A stretch of 64,000 nucleotides of DNA from Kordia sp964351775 (lineage in GTDB: Bacteria > Bacteroidota > Bacteroidia > Flavobacteriales > Flavobacteriaceae), in NCBI GenBank assembly GCA_964351775.1, contig CAYGPQ010000003.1:1-64000 (forward strand), read 5' to 3'. The position numbers and the translations under genes are program-made. This document shows, one piece after another, positions 1 to 9,879 of this stretch (its first letter is position 1; each line of letters opens with the position of its first letter). Below the pieces are notes generated by a model, which was given only the letters and a program-made list of their open reading frames with translations, made no database searches and was not told the origin of the DNA.

Positions 1-55
1 ATCATTTTACGTTGAAGCGGTAATTTAAATCAAATTAAATCGAAAAATAAAAGAC

Positions 56-89
56 AAAAAAACCGAAGAAATATAACTTCGGTTTTTTT
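56..89. terminator. Bidirectional rho-independent terminator
   Basis: A-rich and T-rich flanks surround a hairpin whose arms read AACCGAAG and CTTCGGTT with an 8-base loop. The T-run on + and the A-run (T-run on -) let it work in both directions. It probably ends a gene lying to the left of the window. Confidence 0.75.
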
Positions 90-117
90 ATGAAGCGAGA
101 ATTTGTTACTTTCAAGG

Positions 118-2229
118 ATGAATCAAATCTGTGTGAAAAAACAAACGTACATCGCTATTTTACTTTCTTTAGGTTGTTTTTTAATCACATTCAAAACAGC
201 TGCGCAAGACATTACGTTGTTCCAACAATTCAACGGTCGATACGATTATACCGCACTTGGAAACACGCTCAATACGGTTGAAAATGGTCCGATTGGCGTT
301 TGTACGATCAATACTTCTTCTAGCGCAAGCTTATTTTTAAATACAAATCAAACGATGGTCGCTGCATATTTATATTGGGCAGGATCGGACGATGGTGATT
401 TTAATATTGAGTTAAACGGCATTCCTGTGACAGCAGAACGCACATTTAGCGATGCGTTGACAGGAAATCGAACGTTTTTTGCCGCATTCGCAGATGTGAC
501 AAGTATTGTGCAAACTACAGGAAATGGCTTGTATACGGTAAGTGAGTTTGATTTGACTTCTGTGATTGCGCCTTATTGTCCAACAGGTACCAATTTTGGC
601 GGTTGGGCAATGACGGTTATTTATGAAAATCCTGCGCTTCCGCTCAATCAACTCAACGTATATGATGGCTTGGAAAGTGTGCCTGATATGTTGGAAATTA
701 CACTTTCGAACCTCAACGTTTTTGACAATATGGGTGCAAAAATTGGCTTTATTGCTTGGGAAGGCGATCGAGCATTGAGCGTCAACGAATCATTGCGTAT
801 TAATGGAAATATTATTGAAAACTTGCCATTGAATCCTGCAGATAATGCGTTTAATGGCACGAATAGCTTTACAGGCGCTACCAATTTGTACAATATGGAT
901 ATTGATGTGTATAGCATTCAAAATTATATTGCCATTGGTGATACCGAAGCCACTATTTCATTGACTTCAGGTCAAGATTTCGTGATGATTAATAATATTA
1001 TTACCGTGCTGAATAGTCAACTTCCCGACGCAACGGTCGTGATTGATCAAATTGAGTTGGTTTGTGATTCGAGAGATGTAGACATTACATATACGATTTC
1101 CAACACCAATAGTACTGCTGCGCTACCTCAAAATACGCCGATTGCTTTGTATGTGGATGGAATTTTAATAGCTACTGCTGCCACACAAATACCACTTCCA
1201 ATTGGCGGAAGTATTCAACAAAGTATAGCGGTTACGATTCCGGCAACGATTCCAAATACATTCAATCTTACGATTGTGGTGGATGATGATGGAACAGGCG
1301 TAGGAATTGTGGATGAAATCAACGAAGATAATAATGATGCAATGCAATTGATTACACTTCCGACTTCGCCGATACTAGCTGTATTATTAAATTTAGAATT
1401 GTGTGATAATGACGAGAACCTTACTTATGATTTGACACTACAAGAAACTTTGTTTAGCAATACTGCGTTAACTTTTGCCTACTACGAAACCTTTCTTGAT
1501 GCTACAAATACTACGAATGCTATTACAAATCCTACTTCGTACAGCACTACAAATTATCCAACGGAAATTTATATTAAGGTGACGAATAGTAATACGCTAT
1601 GTACTGTTATTGGAGATTTTGAATTGATTCTTTTGGAAAGTCCTGAAGCAAATCAACCCGAAGATTTAATCGCTTGCCAACTCACTGAAATTGAGTCGGT
1701 AACTTTTGACTTAACGGTAAACGAATCTAGTATAAATTCAACCTCCACTACTATTTTTACCTATTACGAAACCGCAAATTCGGACGGAACGTTTCAAGAT
1801 GAAATCACCACGCCAACGGCATACGATAATACTTCGAATCCACAAACCATTTATATTACAGTTGAAAATACGAATGGTTGTTTAACATCGACTTCTTTCG
1901 ACTTAACCGTAACCGATTGTGAAATTTATATCCCGAATGGTTTATCTCCCAATGGAGATGGCAAAAATGATGTCTTTAATATTTTAAATCTGGAAGCACA
2001 TCCCAATCATAAAATTCATATTTATAATAGATATGGCACACTTATATTTGAAGGGAATAAAACGACTTCTCTTTGGGATGGATATGCAAATAGAGGAACG
2101 CCAAAAAACGAAAAAATGCCCTCAGGAACTTATTTTTATGTATTGTACTTAAACGATGAAAATACCTTAGCAAGTCCTTTATTATTGGAACAAACCTATA
2201 CTGGTTGGGTATATTTGCAGAATAATTAA
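118..2229 (+). CDS. Secreted protein with CARDB-like domain and T9SS type B sorting domain
   Basis: A 703-residue cell-surface or secreted protein. I chose the ATG at 118 because it opens directly into a signal peptide (about residues 1-30, ending KTAAQ); an in-frame TTG at 103 is less likely. A CARDB-like segment lies at about residues 300-405, with an acidic Asp/Glu/Asn-rich end. Two repeats with the pattern LCDND..DLT follow at about 424-600. The C-terminus (about 601-703) begins IPNGLSPNGDGKNDVFNI and contains HIYNRYG and LWDGY, which marks the gliding-motility-associated C-terminal domain used as a T9SS type B export signal. Export by T9SS is inferred from this family. The binding target is unknown, and an adhesin or matrix role is plausible. 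The next gene has the same architecture. Confidence 0.85.
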   Translation: MNQICVKKQTYIAILLSLGCFLITFKTAAQDITLFQQFNGRYDYTALGNTLNTVENGPIGVCTINTSSSASLFLNTNQTMVAAYLYWAGSDDGDFNIELNGIPVTAERTFSDALTGNRTFFAAFADVTSIVQTTGNGLYTVSEFDLTSVIAPYCPTGTNFGGWAMTVIYENPALPLNQLNVYDGLESVPDMLEITLSNLNVFDNMGAKIGFIAWEGDRALSVNESLRINGNIIENLPLNPADNAFNGTNSFTGATNLYNMDIDVYSIQNYIAIGDTEATISLTSGQDFVMINNIITVLNSQLPDATVVIDQIELVCDSRDVDITYTISNTNSTAALPQNTPIALYVDGILIATAATQIPLPIGGSIQQSIAVTIPATIPNTFNLTIVVDDDGTGVGIVDEINEDNNDAMQLITLPTSPILAVLLNLELCDNDENLTYDLTLQETLFSNTALTFAYYETFLDATNTTNAITNPTSYSTTNYPTEIYIKVTNSNTLCTVIGDFELILLESPEANQPEDLIACQLTEIESVTFDLTVNESSINSTSTTIFTYYETANSDGTFQDEITTPTAYDNTSNPQTIYITVENTNGCLTSTSFDLTVTDCEIYIPNGLSPNGDGKNDVFNILNLEAHPNHKIHIYNRYGTLIFEGNKTTSLWDGYANRGTPKNEKMPSGTYFYVLYLNDENTLASPLLLEQTYTGWVYLQNN

Positions 2230-2438
2230 ATAAATTTTACGGTAATGTCGTTGATTTTCTGTACTTTAGAGACATTAGCAGCTAATTATAAAACAAGTCG
2301 TTAGCAATAAAAATAGTTTCAAAAGCGTTAAATTATGTATATATTTGTCACTAATTTATTTTGATTATGAAATAGCATGATGGTAGTTTGCCCAACTAAC
2401 ATGATGTCATAATAGCCGTACGACTTAACCCCAATCCT

Positions 2439-5400
2439 ATGAAAAAAGTTTTTTTTATACTTTTTACGCTATGCGCCTACCAGATAGTTTCTGCACAGCA
2501 AGTAACGACTAATGAGTCATTTACGCTACAACAGCTTGTAGAACAAATAGTCCAAGGATGTGTAGAAATTTCAAATGTGTCATCTTCCGTGAATGGAAAT
2601 GTAGATGGTTTTGCGAGTTTTGCCTATTTTGATCAGGCGGCTTCTGGTTTTCCTTTTGCAAATGGATTGGTTTTAACTTCTGGTCGTGCTTCTGATGTTG
2701 GAACACCCGTAAATACTTCGCCTCTAAATAGTGGTACCACCGCTTGGGGAACTGATCCAGATATAGCAGCAGCTTTGGGTGTAAATAACACCGTAAATGC
2801 AACTTCGATAGAGTTCGATTTTATTGCTGCTACCAATCAAATTAGCTTTAATTATTTATTAGCTTCCGAAGAATACTTTGCCGATTTCCCTTGTCGATTT
2901 TCAGATAGTTTTGCTTTTTTAATTAGAGAAACGGGAAGTACCGCACCTTATACGAATATTGCTGTTGTGCCAGGAACAAATATTCCAGTGAGCACGAGTG
3001 TTATTCACGACGAAATTGTGGGCTTCTGCCCTGCTGAAAATGAACAATATTTTGAAGGATATAATTTAGGTGACACCAACTATAACGGACGAACTACTGT
3101 ATTAACCGCAACAGCAAGTATCATTCCTAATCAACAATATCACATTAAATTAATAATTGCAGATGGAACGGATCAAAATGCAGATTCTGCCATTTTCATT
3201 CAAGGAAATAGTTTTAATGCAACGGTTGATTTAGGACCAGATGTGACAACCTGTGCAAATTCATATCTTCTCAATGCTGACATTCAAAATCCGTTAGCAA
3301 CCTACGAATGGTTTAGAAACGGAGTGATCATTCCCGGAAGTAATGGCATTACGCATGATGCAATCCTTACAGGAACATATCGCGTAGAAATCACAATTCC
3401 AATTGGTACGGGAACGTGTATAATTGAAGATACAGTGGAAGTCACACTAAATTCTGCACAATCTGCAGGACCCATAAGTGATTTTGAACTCTGCGATGAT
3501 ATTTCTCAAGACGGAATAGAAAGTTTCAATTTAACCATTAAAGAACCCGAAATATTAACAACTGTACCGCCTGCAAACTATACCATAACGTATCATCCAA
3601 CGCAAAATGATGCAAATGATAATACGAATGCGTTTGCGAATACAATTCAAAATACAATTTCACCACAAGAAGTTTTTGTGCGTGTATTGGATATTGACAA
3701 TGGTTGTTTGGCGTTTACAAATTTTAACTTGATTGTTAATCCATTACCAACAATCACAGATCCTACACCTTTTGATATTTGTGATAACAACGGGGTTACT
3801 TCTATAGATTTAACGGTTCGTAATGATGAAATAACAGGAATGAATCCCCTATTAGGAGTTAGTTATCATTTTACACAAAGTGATGCTGATGCTAATATCA
3901 ATCCAATTATCAACAACTATACAAACACATCGCCAAATGATACGGTGTTTGTGAGAGTTGTGAATACACAAACAGGATGTGAAATAACAACTACATTAAT
4001 GATCAATGTGACCACTATTCCTCTATTAAATACACCAAACAGAAACTTAATAGATGCTTGTGATCCAGATCATGATGGTTTTGCCTCCTTTGACTTATCG
4101 GATATTATTAACGAAATTACGATGGGACTAACGGGAGTTACCATTACCGCTCATACCACTTTTGATGATGCAACAACTGGTGCAAATCCCATTCCAGATA
4201 TTACAGACTTTTCAAATACAACTATTGATCAGCAAACCTTATTTATTCGTGTGCAAGATGATAATTCAGGATGTTTTACAACCACACAATTTGTAGTACA
4301 TAGCAATGCTTTATTAACAGCTACCAATATAGCAGATGTAAGACGCTGTGACGATCCAAGCAATGATGAAATTTTTGATTTTAATTTTCAAACCATTTTC
4401 ACTTCAATCCAAAATAATCTTACGTTTGTAAATATTGTATTTTATCTAAGTGAAGATGATAGAACCAATCAGGTAAATGCTATTGATACCACAGTACCAT
4501 TTACGAATACGTCTAATCCGCAAGAAATATTTATTACATTAACAGACGATCTCGGTTGTGAAGAACAAGACTCATTCAATTTAGAAGTCCTCCCTAATGT
4601 TACTGCACCAATTATAGGGACGCTCACGTATTGTGACACCAATGATGACGAAATTACAGCCATCGATCTAACTACATTTACAACCACCATTCAAGGAGTA
4701 AACACTTCCTACACTGTCATTTACTTCGCTACGCAAGCTGATGCAAATACATTTAGCAATCCTATTACAGCTCCGATTGTCAATACTTCGGATCCTCAAG
4801 AAATATTCTTTAGATACACCAATCCAGCCACCTTTTGTACTGATGTATCTTCATTTTTTGTAGATGTATTACCAGCGCCAACGGTCATACAACCAAACAC
4901 TATTTTAATTTGTGACGATGATACCGATGGAATCGCTGATGTAGATATAACCATAAGTCAACCCCAAATCATTCCCGATTTAACCAATATAAATATTAGC
5001 TATCACACCTCTAATGGAGGAGCCGTTAATAATATCGATGTAATTACAGATCCTACTGCGTATAATACCGCAACAACAAGTGCCTTTGTACGTATAGAAA
5101 ATGCCACAACAGCTTGCTTTACGGTTGTCGAAGTGCCAATTATTGTAAATACAATTCCTGCCGTTGTTGCCACAGACATTTATCAATTGTGTGAAACGGA
5201 TTTCAATGGAATAGAAAATTTTGTCATGGAAACCAGGGATGCAGAAATCTTAAATGGTCAAACAGACATGACAGTTCTCTACTATCCTACTGCGCAAGAT
5301 GCCTTAGATAAAACGAACGAGATTAACAAAACAATGCCGTTTGCAAATCAAACAAATCCCCAAACGATTCATGTGCGCATAGAAAATGATACAGATCCTG

Positions 5401-7262
5401 ATTGTTTTGCGGTTTCTTCCTTTGTAATTCAAGTAAGTCCTGCGCCACTTTACAACGAACCAACAGACATTTTTGTGTGTGATGATGTGACTAATGACGG
5501 AATTGATACTTTTGATATTACAACTACAGAAGCTGAAATCAGCGCAGGAATCCCACAAAACTTAACCATTTCCTTTCACTTATCATTTGATGAAGCGGAT
5601 ACAAATGTAAATCCGATCGGAACTACATTTACCAATACCACAAATCCGCAAGCAATTTATGCCAGAATTTCAAATGATTCAAACTGTATTACGGTGGTTG
5701 ATTTTGAAGTAAATGTTATTCAAGTTCCAGAATCAAATCCTGCCTCAGATGTAACAGCTTGTGATGTAGATTATGATGGACAAGTTGTGTTTAATTTGAC
5801 AGATGCTGAATTTGAAATTTTAAATATCAGACAAGATGATGTAGTTATCTCCTATCACGAAACACAACAAGATGCTGATGATGGCACAAACACCATTCCT
5901 GATCCGACAAATTATACGAATACCAACAATCCTCAACCCATTTTTGTACGATTGTTCAATACAATTTCAGGTTGTTATGTCGTAATTCCATTTACACTTT
6001 TCGTGAATTTACCACCGCTACTTAACGATGTCTCTCAAGCAACCTTCTGTGAAGCCGAACAACCGGGAACTGTTGATTTACGCCAAATAGATGACATCAT
6101 CGTTGATGATACTACAGGCATCATATTGTCGTACTATAACTCTGCCGCAGATGCAGATGCAAATAGCAACGCATTGCCCGATATTTATACATACCTTACA
6201 AATCCTGAAACGATTTTTATCCGCGCTGAAAACGACACTACGGGTTGTTACTTTGTGGATAGTATTGACATTAACATCAATCCAAATCCGATAGCAAACC
6301 CTGTAAGTGATATGGAAGCGTGTATTAGTGACAATGCAAATTCTACGCAAGTATTCAATCTATCACAACAAACAGCAACCGTACTAGGAACACAAAATCC
6401 GGGATTATTCACGGTAAGCTATCACGTAAGTATTGAAGACGCTGAAAATGACATAAATTCATTACCAACATCATACAGCGCATTCGACGGACAAATCATT
6501 CATGTACGTATTGAAAATAATACCACTGGTTGTTTTGCAACGACCAACTTTATGACTATTATACATCCATTGCCAGAAATTGATTTACCAGATGATATTA
6601 CTTTATGCTTAAATGACTTACCATTAACAGTGACCGCTGGTTCTGCCATAGGAAACAGTTACGTATGGTCTACTGGTGAAATGACAGCTTCCATTGATAT
6701 TACATCCATTGGAACGTATGATGTAACGGTAACAAGTCCTTTTGGATGTTCGTCATCAGCTAGTTTTACGGTAAGCGAATCAGAATTAGCAACCATCGTT
6801 GACATTGATGTAGTCAACTTCTCTGACAACAATACCATTACCGTCACGGCGAGTGGAAATGGCGATTATGTATACGCTTTAGATGGTGGAACGCCACAAG
6901 TATCAAACATATTTGAATTTGTAGGCCCAGGATATCACACGGTTACTGTTTCGGATATCAATGGTTGTGGAGAAGTTAGTGCAGAAGCAGTCGTGGTCGA
7001 TTACATTGGATTTGTAACTCCTAATGGTGACGGATTCAATGACACTTGGCATATTATCGGAATTGAAACACTTCCAAATTCCATCGTATACATATTTGAT
7101 CGGTATGGAAAACTCATAAAAACCTTACGCGCAAGTGATAGCGGTTGGGACGGAACTTACAGAGGTCGCAAATTGCCTTCGAGCGATTATTGGTTCTTAG
7201 CAGAAATCAAAGATGGACCAGATGCTTTTGAATTAAAAGGGCATTTTACGCTAAAACGATAA
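2439..7262 (+). CDS. Giant repeat surface protein: choice-of-anchor L domain, ~11 repeats, T9SS type B sorting domain
   Basis: A 1607-residue secreted protein. It starts with a signal peptide (residues 1-19, ending VSAQ). Residues ~20-265 match the choice-of-anchor L domain (NYLLASEEYFADFPC, DSFAFLIRE). From about residue 345 to 1370 there are about eleven repeats of ~90 residues. Each opens with a Cys-Asp-Asp/Asn-rich motif such as LCDDISQDGIESFNLT and closes with NPQEIFVRV-like text and Gly-Cys. A PKD-like segment precedes the C-terminal type B sorting domain (about 1523-1607: TPNGDGFNDTW, YIFDRYGK, GWDGTY). The acidic DxDxDG-like repeats suggest calcium-stabilised stalk modules, which is inference. 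It lies 209 bp after a gene of similar design. An adhesin, gliding or biofilm function is likely, but its ligand is unknown. Confidence 0.88.
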   Translation: MKKVFFILFTLCAYQIVSAQQVTTNESFTLQQLVEQIVQGCVEISNVSSSVNGNVDGFASFAYFDQAASGFPFANGLVLTSGRASDVGTPVNTSPLNSGTTAWGTDPDIAAALGVNNTVNATSIEFDFIAATNQISFNYLLASEEYFADFPCRFSDSFAFLIRETGSTAPYTNIAVVPGTNIPVSTSVIHDEIVGFCPAENEQYFEGYNLGDTNYNGRTTVLTATASIIPNQQYHIKLIIADGTDQNADSAIFIQGNSFNATVDLGPDVTTCANSYLLNADIQNPLATYEWFRNGVIIPGSNGITHDAILTGTYRVEITIPIGTGTCIIEDTVEVTLNSAQSAGPISDFELCDDISQDGIESFNLTIKEPEILTTVPPANYTITYHPTQNDANDNTNAFANTIQNTISPQEVFVRVLDIDNGCLAFTNFNLIVNPLPTITDPTPFDICDNNGVTSIDLTVRNDEITGMNPLLGVSYHFTQSDADANINPIINNYTNTSPNDTVFVRVVNTQTGCEITTTLMINVTTIPLLNTPNRNLIDACDPDHDGFASFDLSDIINEITMGLTGVTITAHTTFDDATTGANPIPDITDFSNTTIDQQTLFIRVQDDNSGCFTTTQFVVHSNALLTATNIADVRRCDDPSNDEIFDFNFQTIFTSIQNNLTFVNIVFYLSEDDRTNQVNAIDTTVPFTNTSNPQEIFITLTDDLGCEEQDSFNLEVLPNVTAPIIGTLTYCDTNDDEITAIDLTTFTTTIQGVNTSYTVIYFATQADANTFSNPITAPIVNTSDPQEIFFRYTNPATFCTDVSSFFVDVLPAPTVIQPNTILICDDDTDGIADVDITISQPQIIPDLTNINISYHTSNGGAVNNIDVITDPTAYNTATTSAFVRIENATTACFTVVEVPIIVNTIPAVVATDIYQLCETDFNGIENFVMETRDAEILNGQTDMTVLYYPTAQDALDKTNEINKTMPFANQTNPQTIHVRIENDTDPDCFAVSSFVIQVSPAPLYNEPTDIFVCDDVTNDGIDTFDITTTEAEISAGIPQNLTISFHLSFDEADTNVNPIGTTFTNTTNPQAIYARISNDSNCITVVDFEVNVIQVPESNPASDVTACDVDYDGQVVFNLTDAEFEILNIRQDDVVISYHETQQDADDGTNTIPDPTNYTNTNNPQPIFVRLFNTISGCYVVIPFTLFVNLPPLLNDVSQATFCEAEQPGTVDLRQIDDIIVDDTTGIILSYYNSAADADANSNALPDIYTYLTNPETIFIRAENDTTGCYFVDSIDININPNPIANPVSDMEACISDNANSTQVFNLSQQTATVLGTQNPGLFTVSYHVSIEDAENDINSLPTSYSAFDGQIIHVRIENNTTGCFATTNFMTIIHPLPEIDLPDDITLCLNDLPLTVTAGSAIGNSYVWSTGEMTASIDITSIGTYDVTVTSPFGCSSSASFTVSESELATIVDIDVVNFSDNNTITVTASGNGDYVYALDGGTPQVSNIFEFVGPGYHTVTVSDINGCGEVSAEAVVVDYIGFVTPNGDGFNDTWHIIGIETLPNSIVYIFDRYGKLIKTLRASDSGWDGTYRGRKLPSSDYWFLAEIKDGPDAFELKGHFTLKR

Positions 7263-7376
7263 GAATTTGGATGAAATCCAAATATTTTATGAACTAAAAG
7301 ATAGCAATTTATAATTCCGCTAAAAGTCAACACGTCATTCCTTTTCATTATTTTTGCAAAACACCGCGTTAAGGAT

Positions 7377-7476
7377 NNNNNNNNNNNNNNNNNNNNNNNN
7401 NNNNNNNNNNNNNNNNNNNNNNNNNNNNNNNNNNNNNNNNNNNNNNNNNNNNNNNNNNNNNNNNNNNNNNNNNNNN
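7377..7476. other. Assembly gap of 100 Ns with 55-bp duplicated ends
   Basis: Exactly 100 Ns. The 55 bases before the gap (7322-7376) are repeated exactly right after it (7477-7531), which is the pattern left when two contigs sharing a k-mer-length end are joined by a default spacer. The true gap may be zero or negative, so the duplicated promoter-like sequence may exist only once in the genome. Confidence 0.85.
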
Positions 7477-7503
7477 AAAAGTCAACACGTCATTCCTTTT
7501 CAT

Positions 7504-7511
7504 TATTTTTG
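7504..7511 (+). promoter_or_regulatory. Bacteroidota -7 promoter box before the structured RNA
   Basis: The box TATTTTTG matches the Bacteroidota -7 consensus TAnnTTTG. It sits about 10 bases before the first base of the structured region at 7519, so it is a natural promoter for that RNA. No clear TTG -33 element is present at the usual spacing. The same box also occurs in the duplicated copy left of the gap. Confidence 0.45.
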
Positions 7512-7518
7512 CAAAACA

Positions 7519-7663
7519 CCGCGTTAAGGATTGAGGCATTGTTGAAGCTCTTTTGCTAGAAGTCTGAGGAACTCGAAGACTGATCGCAAAAAGCGACTGC
7601 CGAAAGCCTGACCGCAAATGTTCATTGAGGTTTTCTCGAAATGAACATTTGTGGAAACGCCCA
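7519..7663 (+). ncRNA. Probable structured non-coding RNA upstream of uvrB
   Basis: About 145 bases with no credible protein frame but dense pairing potential. GCGTT at 7522-7526 can pair with AACGC at 7656-7660 as a closing stem. Internal pairs are AGTCT/AGACT enclosing GAG/CTC, a TCGC-AAAAA-GCGA hairpin, GAGGC/GCCTG, and a 12-bp hairpin CAAATGTTCATT/AATGAACATTTG at 7615-7653. A TAnnTTTG box lies immediately upstream. The layout recalls conserved flavobacterial intergenic RNA motifs; a relation to the Flavo-1 class is possible but I cannot confirm it. It could be a free small RNA or a long leader of uvrB, whose ATG follows 26 bases later. Confidence 0.55.
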
Positions 7664-7689
7664 AAAAATATACAAAGCAATTACACTAT

Positions 7690-9678
7690 ATGAAGTTTAA
7701 ATTAGTAGCTGACTTCTCTCCTACGGGAGATCAACCGCAAGCCATTGAACAACTGATTTCAGGAATTGAATCCGATGAACGTTACCAAACCTTATTGGGA
7801 GTTACCGGATCTGGAAAAACGTTTACAGTTGCCAATGTGATCGAAAAAGTGGAAAAACCAACCTTAGTGTTAGCGCACAACAAAACGTTGGCAGCACAAT
7901 TGTATTCAGAATTCAAACAGTTTTTCCCTGAAAATGCCGTTGAATATTTTGTATCCTACTACGATTATTACCAGCCAGAAGCCTATATTCCAAGCTCTGG
8001 AACTTATATAGAAAAAGATTTATCCATCAACGAAGAAATTGAAAAGTTGCGACTTAGCACTACATCTTCCCTACTTTCTGGGCGTCGTGATGTCATTGTG
8101 GTGGCGTCCGTTTCTTGTTTGTATGGTATTGGAAATCCGGTGGAATTTCAAAAAAACGTGATCAAGCTAGAACGCGATCAAGTGATTTCAAGAACGAAAT
8201 TATTACATCGCTTGGTACAAAGTTTATATGCGAGAACAGAAGCCGAATTTACACGTGGTTCATTTCGTGTAAAAGGCGATGTAGTAGATATTTTCCCTGG
8301 CTATGCCGATTTTGCCTTTAGAATTCACTTCTTTGGCGATGAAATTGAAGATATAGAATCGTTTGATCCTGCGACCAATAATGTGCTTGAGAAGTACGAA
8401 GAACTCACTATATATCCTGCAAATATGTTTGTAACCTCGCAAGATGTGTTGCAAAATGCCATTCATCAAATTCAGGAAGACATGGTAAAACAAGTAGACT
8501 ATTTTAAAGAAATTGGTAAACATTTGGAAGCAAAACGGTTAGAAGAACGCACCAATTTTGACTTAGAAATGATCCGTGAATTGGGCTATTGTTCTGGAAT
8601 TGAAAACTATTCACGCTATTTGGATGGACGCGCGCCCGGAACACGTCCTTTCTGTTTATTAGACTATTTCCCAGATGATTATTTAATGGTCGTCGATGAA
8701 AGCCACGTAACGGTTTCGCAAGTGCATGCCATGTATGGCGGTGACAGAAGCCGAAAAGAAAACTTGGTAGCATACGGATTTCGTTTGCCCGCAGCGATGG
8801 ACAACAGACCGTTAAAATTTGAAGAATTTGAAGTCATTCAAAATCAAGTGATTTATGTCAGTGCAACGCCTGCGGATTATGAATTGCAAAAAACCGATGG
8901 CGTATTTGTAGAACAAGTCATTCGCCCGACAGGATTATTGGATCCAGTGATTGAAGTGCGTCCAAGTTTGAATCAAATTGATGATTTAGTAGAAGAAATT
9001 CATCAGCGTACCGAAAAAGATGAACGTGTATTAGTGACTACCTTGACTAAACGAATGGCGGAAGAATTGACCAAATATTTATCGCGGATTCAAATTCGGT
9101 GTCGTTACATTCACAGTGATGTTGATACCTTGGAACGTGTGCAAATCATGCAAGATTTACGAAAAGGATTGTTTGATGTGTTGATTGGTGTGAATTTACT
9201 TCGTGAAGGATTGGATTTACCAGAGGTTTCTTTAGTTGCAATTTTAGATGCTGACAAAGAAGGTTTTTTACGCTCCGCGCGATCACTCACGCAAACGGTT
9301 GGTAGAGCCGCGAGAAACGTCAACGGAAAAGCAATTTTGTATGCGGATAAAATCACGAAAAGCATGCAAAAAACGATGGATGAAACTGCTTATCGACGTG
9401 AAAAACAGATTGAATACAACACCAAACACGGAATTACACCCACAGGATTAAACAAAGCGTTGAGCACTATTCTTGGAAAAGATGATAGCTTAGCTTGGGA
9501 AGATGAAATCAAAGCGAAAGCTGCCGCAGAACCCGATTTGGCATACATGACCAAAGCACAACTCGAAAAGCTGATTCGCGAAAAGCGAAAAGCAATGGAA
9601 ACGGCTGCGAAAGACTTGAATTTTATGGACGCAGCGAGATATCGTGATGAAATTATAGTACTGCAAGAGAAATTATAA
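7690..9678 (+). CDS. uvrB: Excinuclease ABC subunit B (UvrB)
   Basis: UvrB is the damage-verifying helicase-like subunit of nucleotide excision repair. It is loaded by UvrA and recruits UvrC. The 662-residue product has the family's usual length. Visible motifs are Walker A GVTGSGKT (about residues 37-44), the beta-hairpin region YYDYYQPEAYIP (about 90), Walker B VVDESHVT (about 334), motif VI QTVGRAARN (about 535) and the C-terminal UVR motif (about 626-660, KAMETAAKDLNFMDAARYRD). I chose the ATG at 7690 because UvrB proteins begin near KLVADFSPTGDQP; the earlier in-frame ATG at 7651 lies inside the structured RNA hairpin. Nothing is missing. Confidence 0.98.
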   Translation: MKFKLVADFSPTGDQPQAIEQLISGIESDERYQTLLGVTGSGKTFTVANVIEKVEKPTLVLAHNKTLAAQLYSEFKQFFPENAVEYFVSYYDYYQPEAYIPSSGTYIEKDLSINEEIEKLRLSTTSSLLSGRRDVIVVASVSCLYGIGNPVEFQKNVIKLERDQVISRTKLLHRLVQSLYARTEAEFTRGSFRVKGDVVDIFPGYADFAFRIHFFGDEIEDIESFDPATNNVLEKYEELTIYPANMFVTSQDVLQNAIHQIQEDMVKQVDYFKEIGKHLEAKRLEERTNFDLEMIRELGYCSGIENYSRYLDGRAPGTRPFCLLDYFPDDYLMVVDESHVTVSQVHAMYGGDRSRKENLVAYGFRLPAAMDNRPLKFEEFEVIQNQVIYVSATPADYELQKTDGVFVEQVIRPTGLLDPVIEVRPSLNQIDDLVEEIHQRTEKDERVLVTTLTKRMAEELTKYLSRIQIRCRYIHSDVDTLERVQIMQDLRKGLFDVLIGVNLLREGLDLPEVSLVAILDADKEGFLRSARSLTQTVGRAARNVNGKAILYADKITKSMQKTMDETAYRREKQIEYNTKHGITPTGLNKALSTILGKDDSLAWEDEIKAKAAAEPDLAYMTKAQLEKLIREKRKAMETAAKDLNFMDAARYRDEIIVLQEKL

Positions 9679-9879
9679 AAATAAAAATACTAAAACAGTT
9701 TTTTTGAGCGTCGTAGTTCAGAAACCTAAAAACGTACAACTAATTGATCTAGATTTGAAAAGAGATCATTTACACAATTCGTTAATAATTCGCTAAAATT
9801 TAGCAATCGAGAACGGCTACCGATTGAAAATTCAATTTTATATGTATCTTCGATTTTCAGAAAAAACCAAGCCACAAAA

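Noticed and set aside
7369..7680. A 103-codon - strand frame across the first gap
   Set aside because: It contains the N gap and the structured RNA read backwards; the protein text shows no family features.
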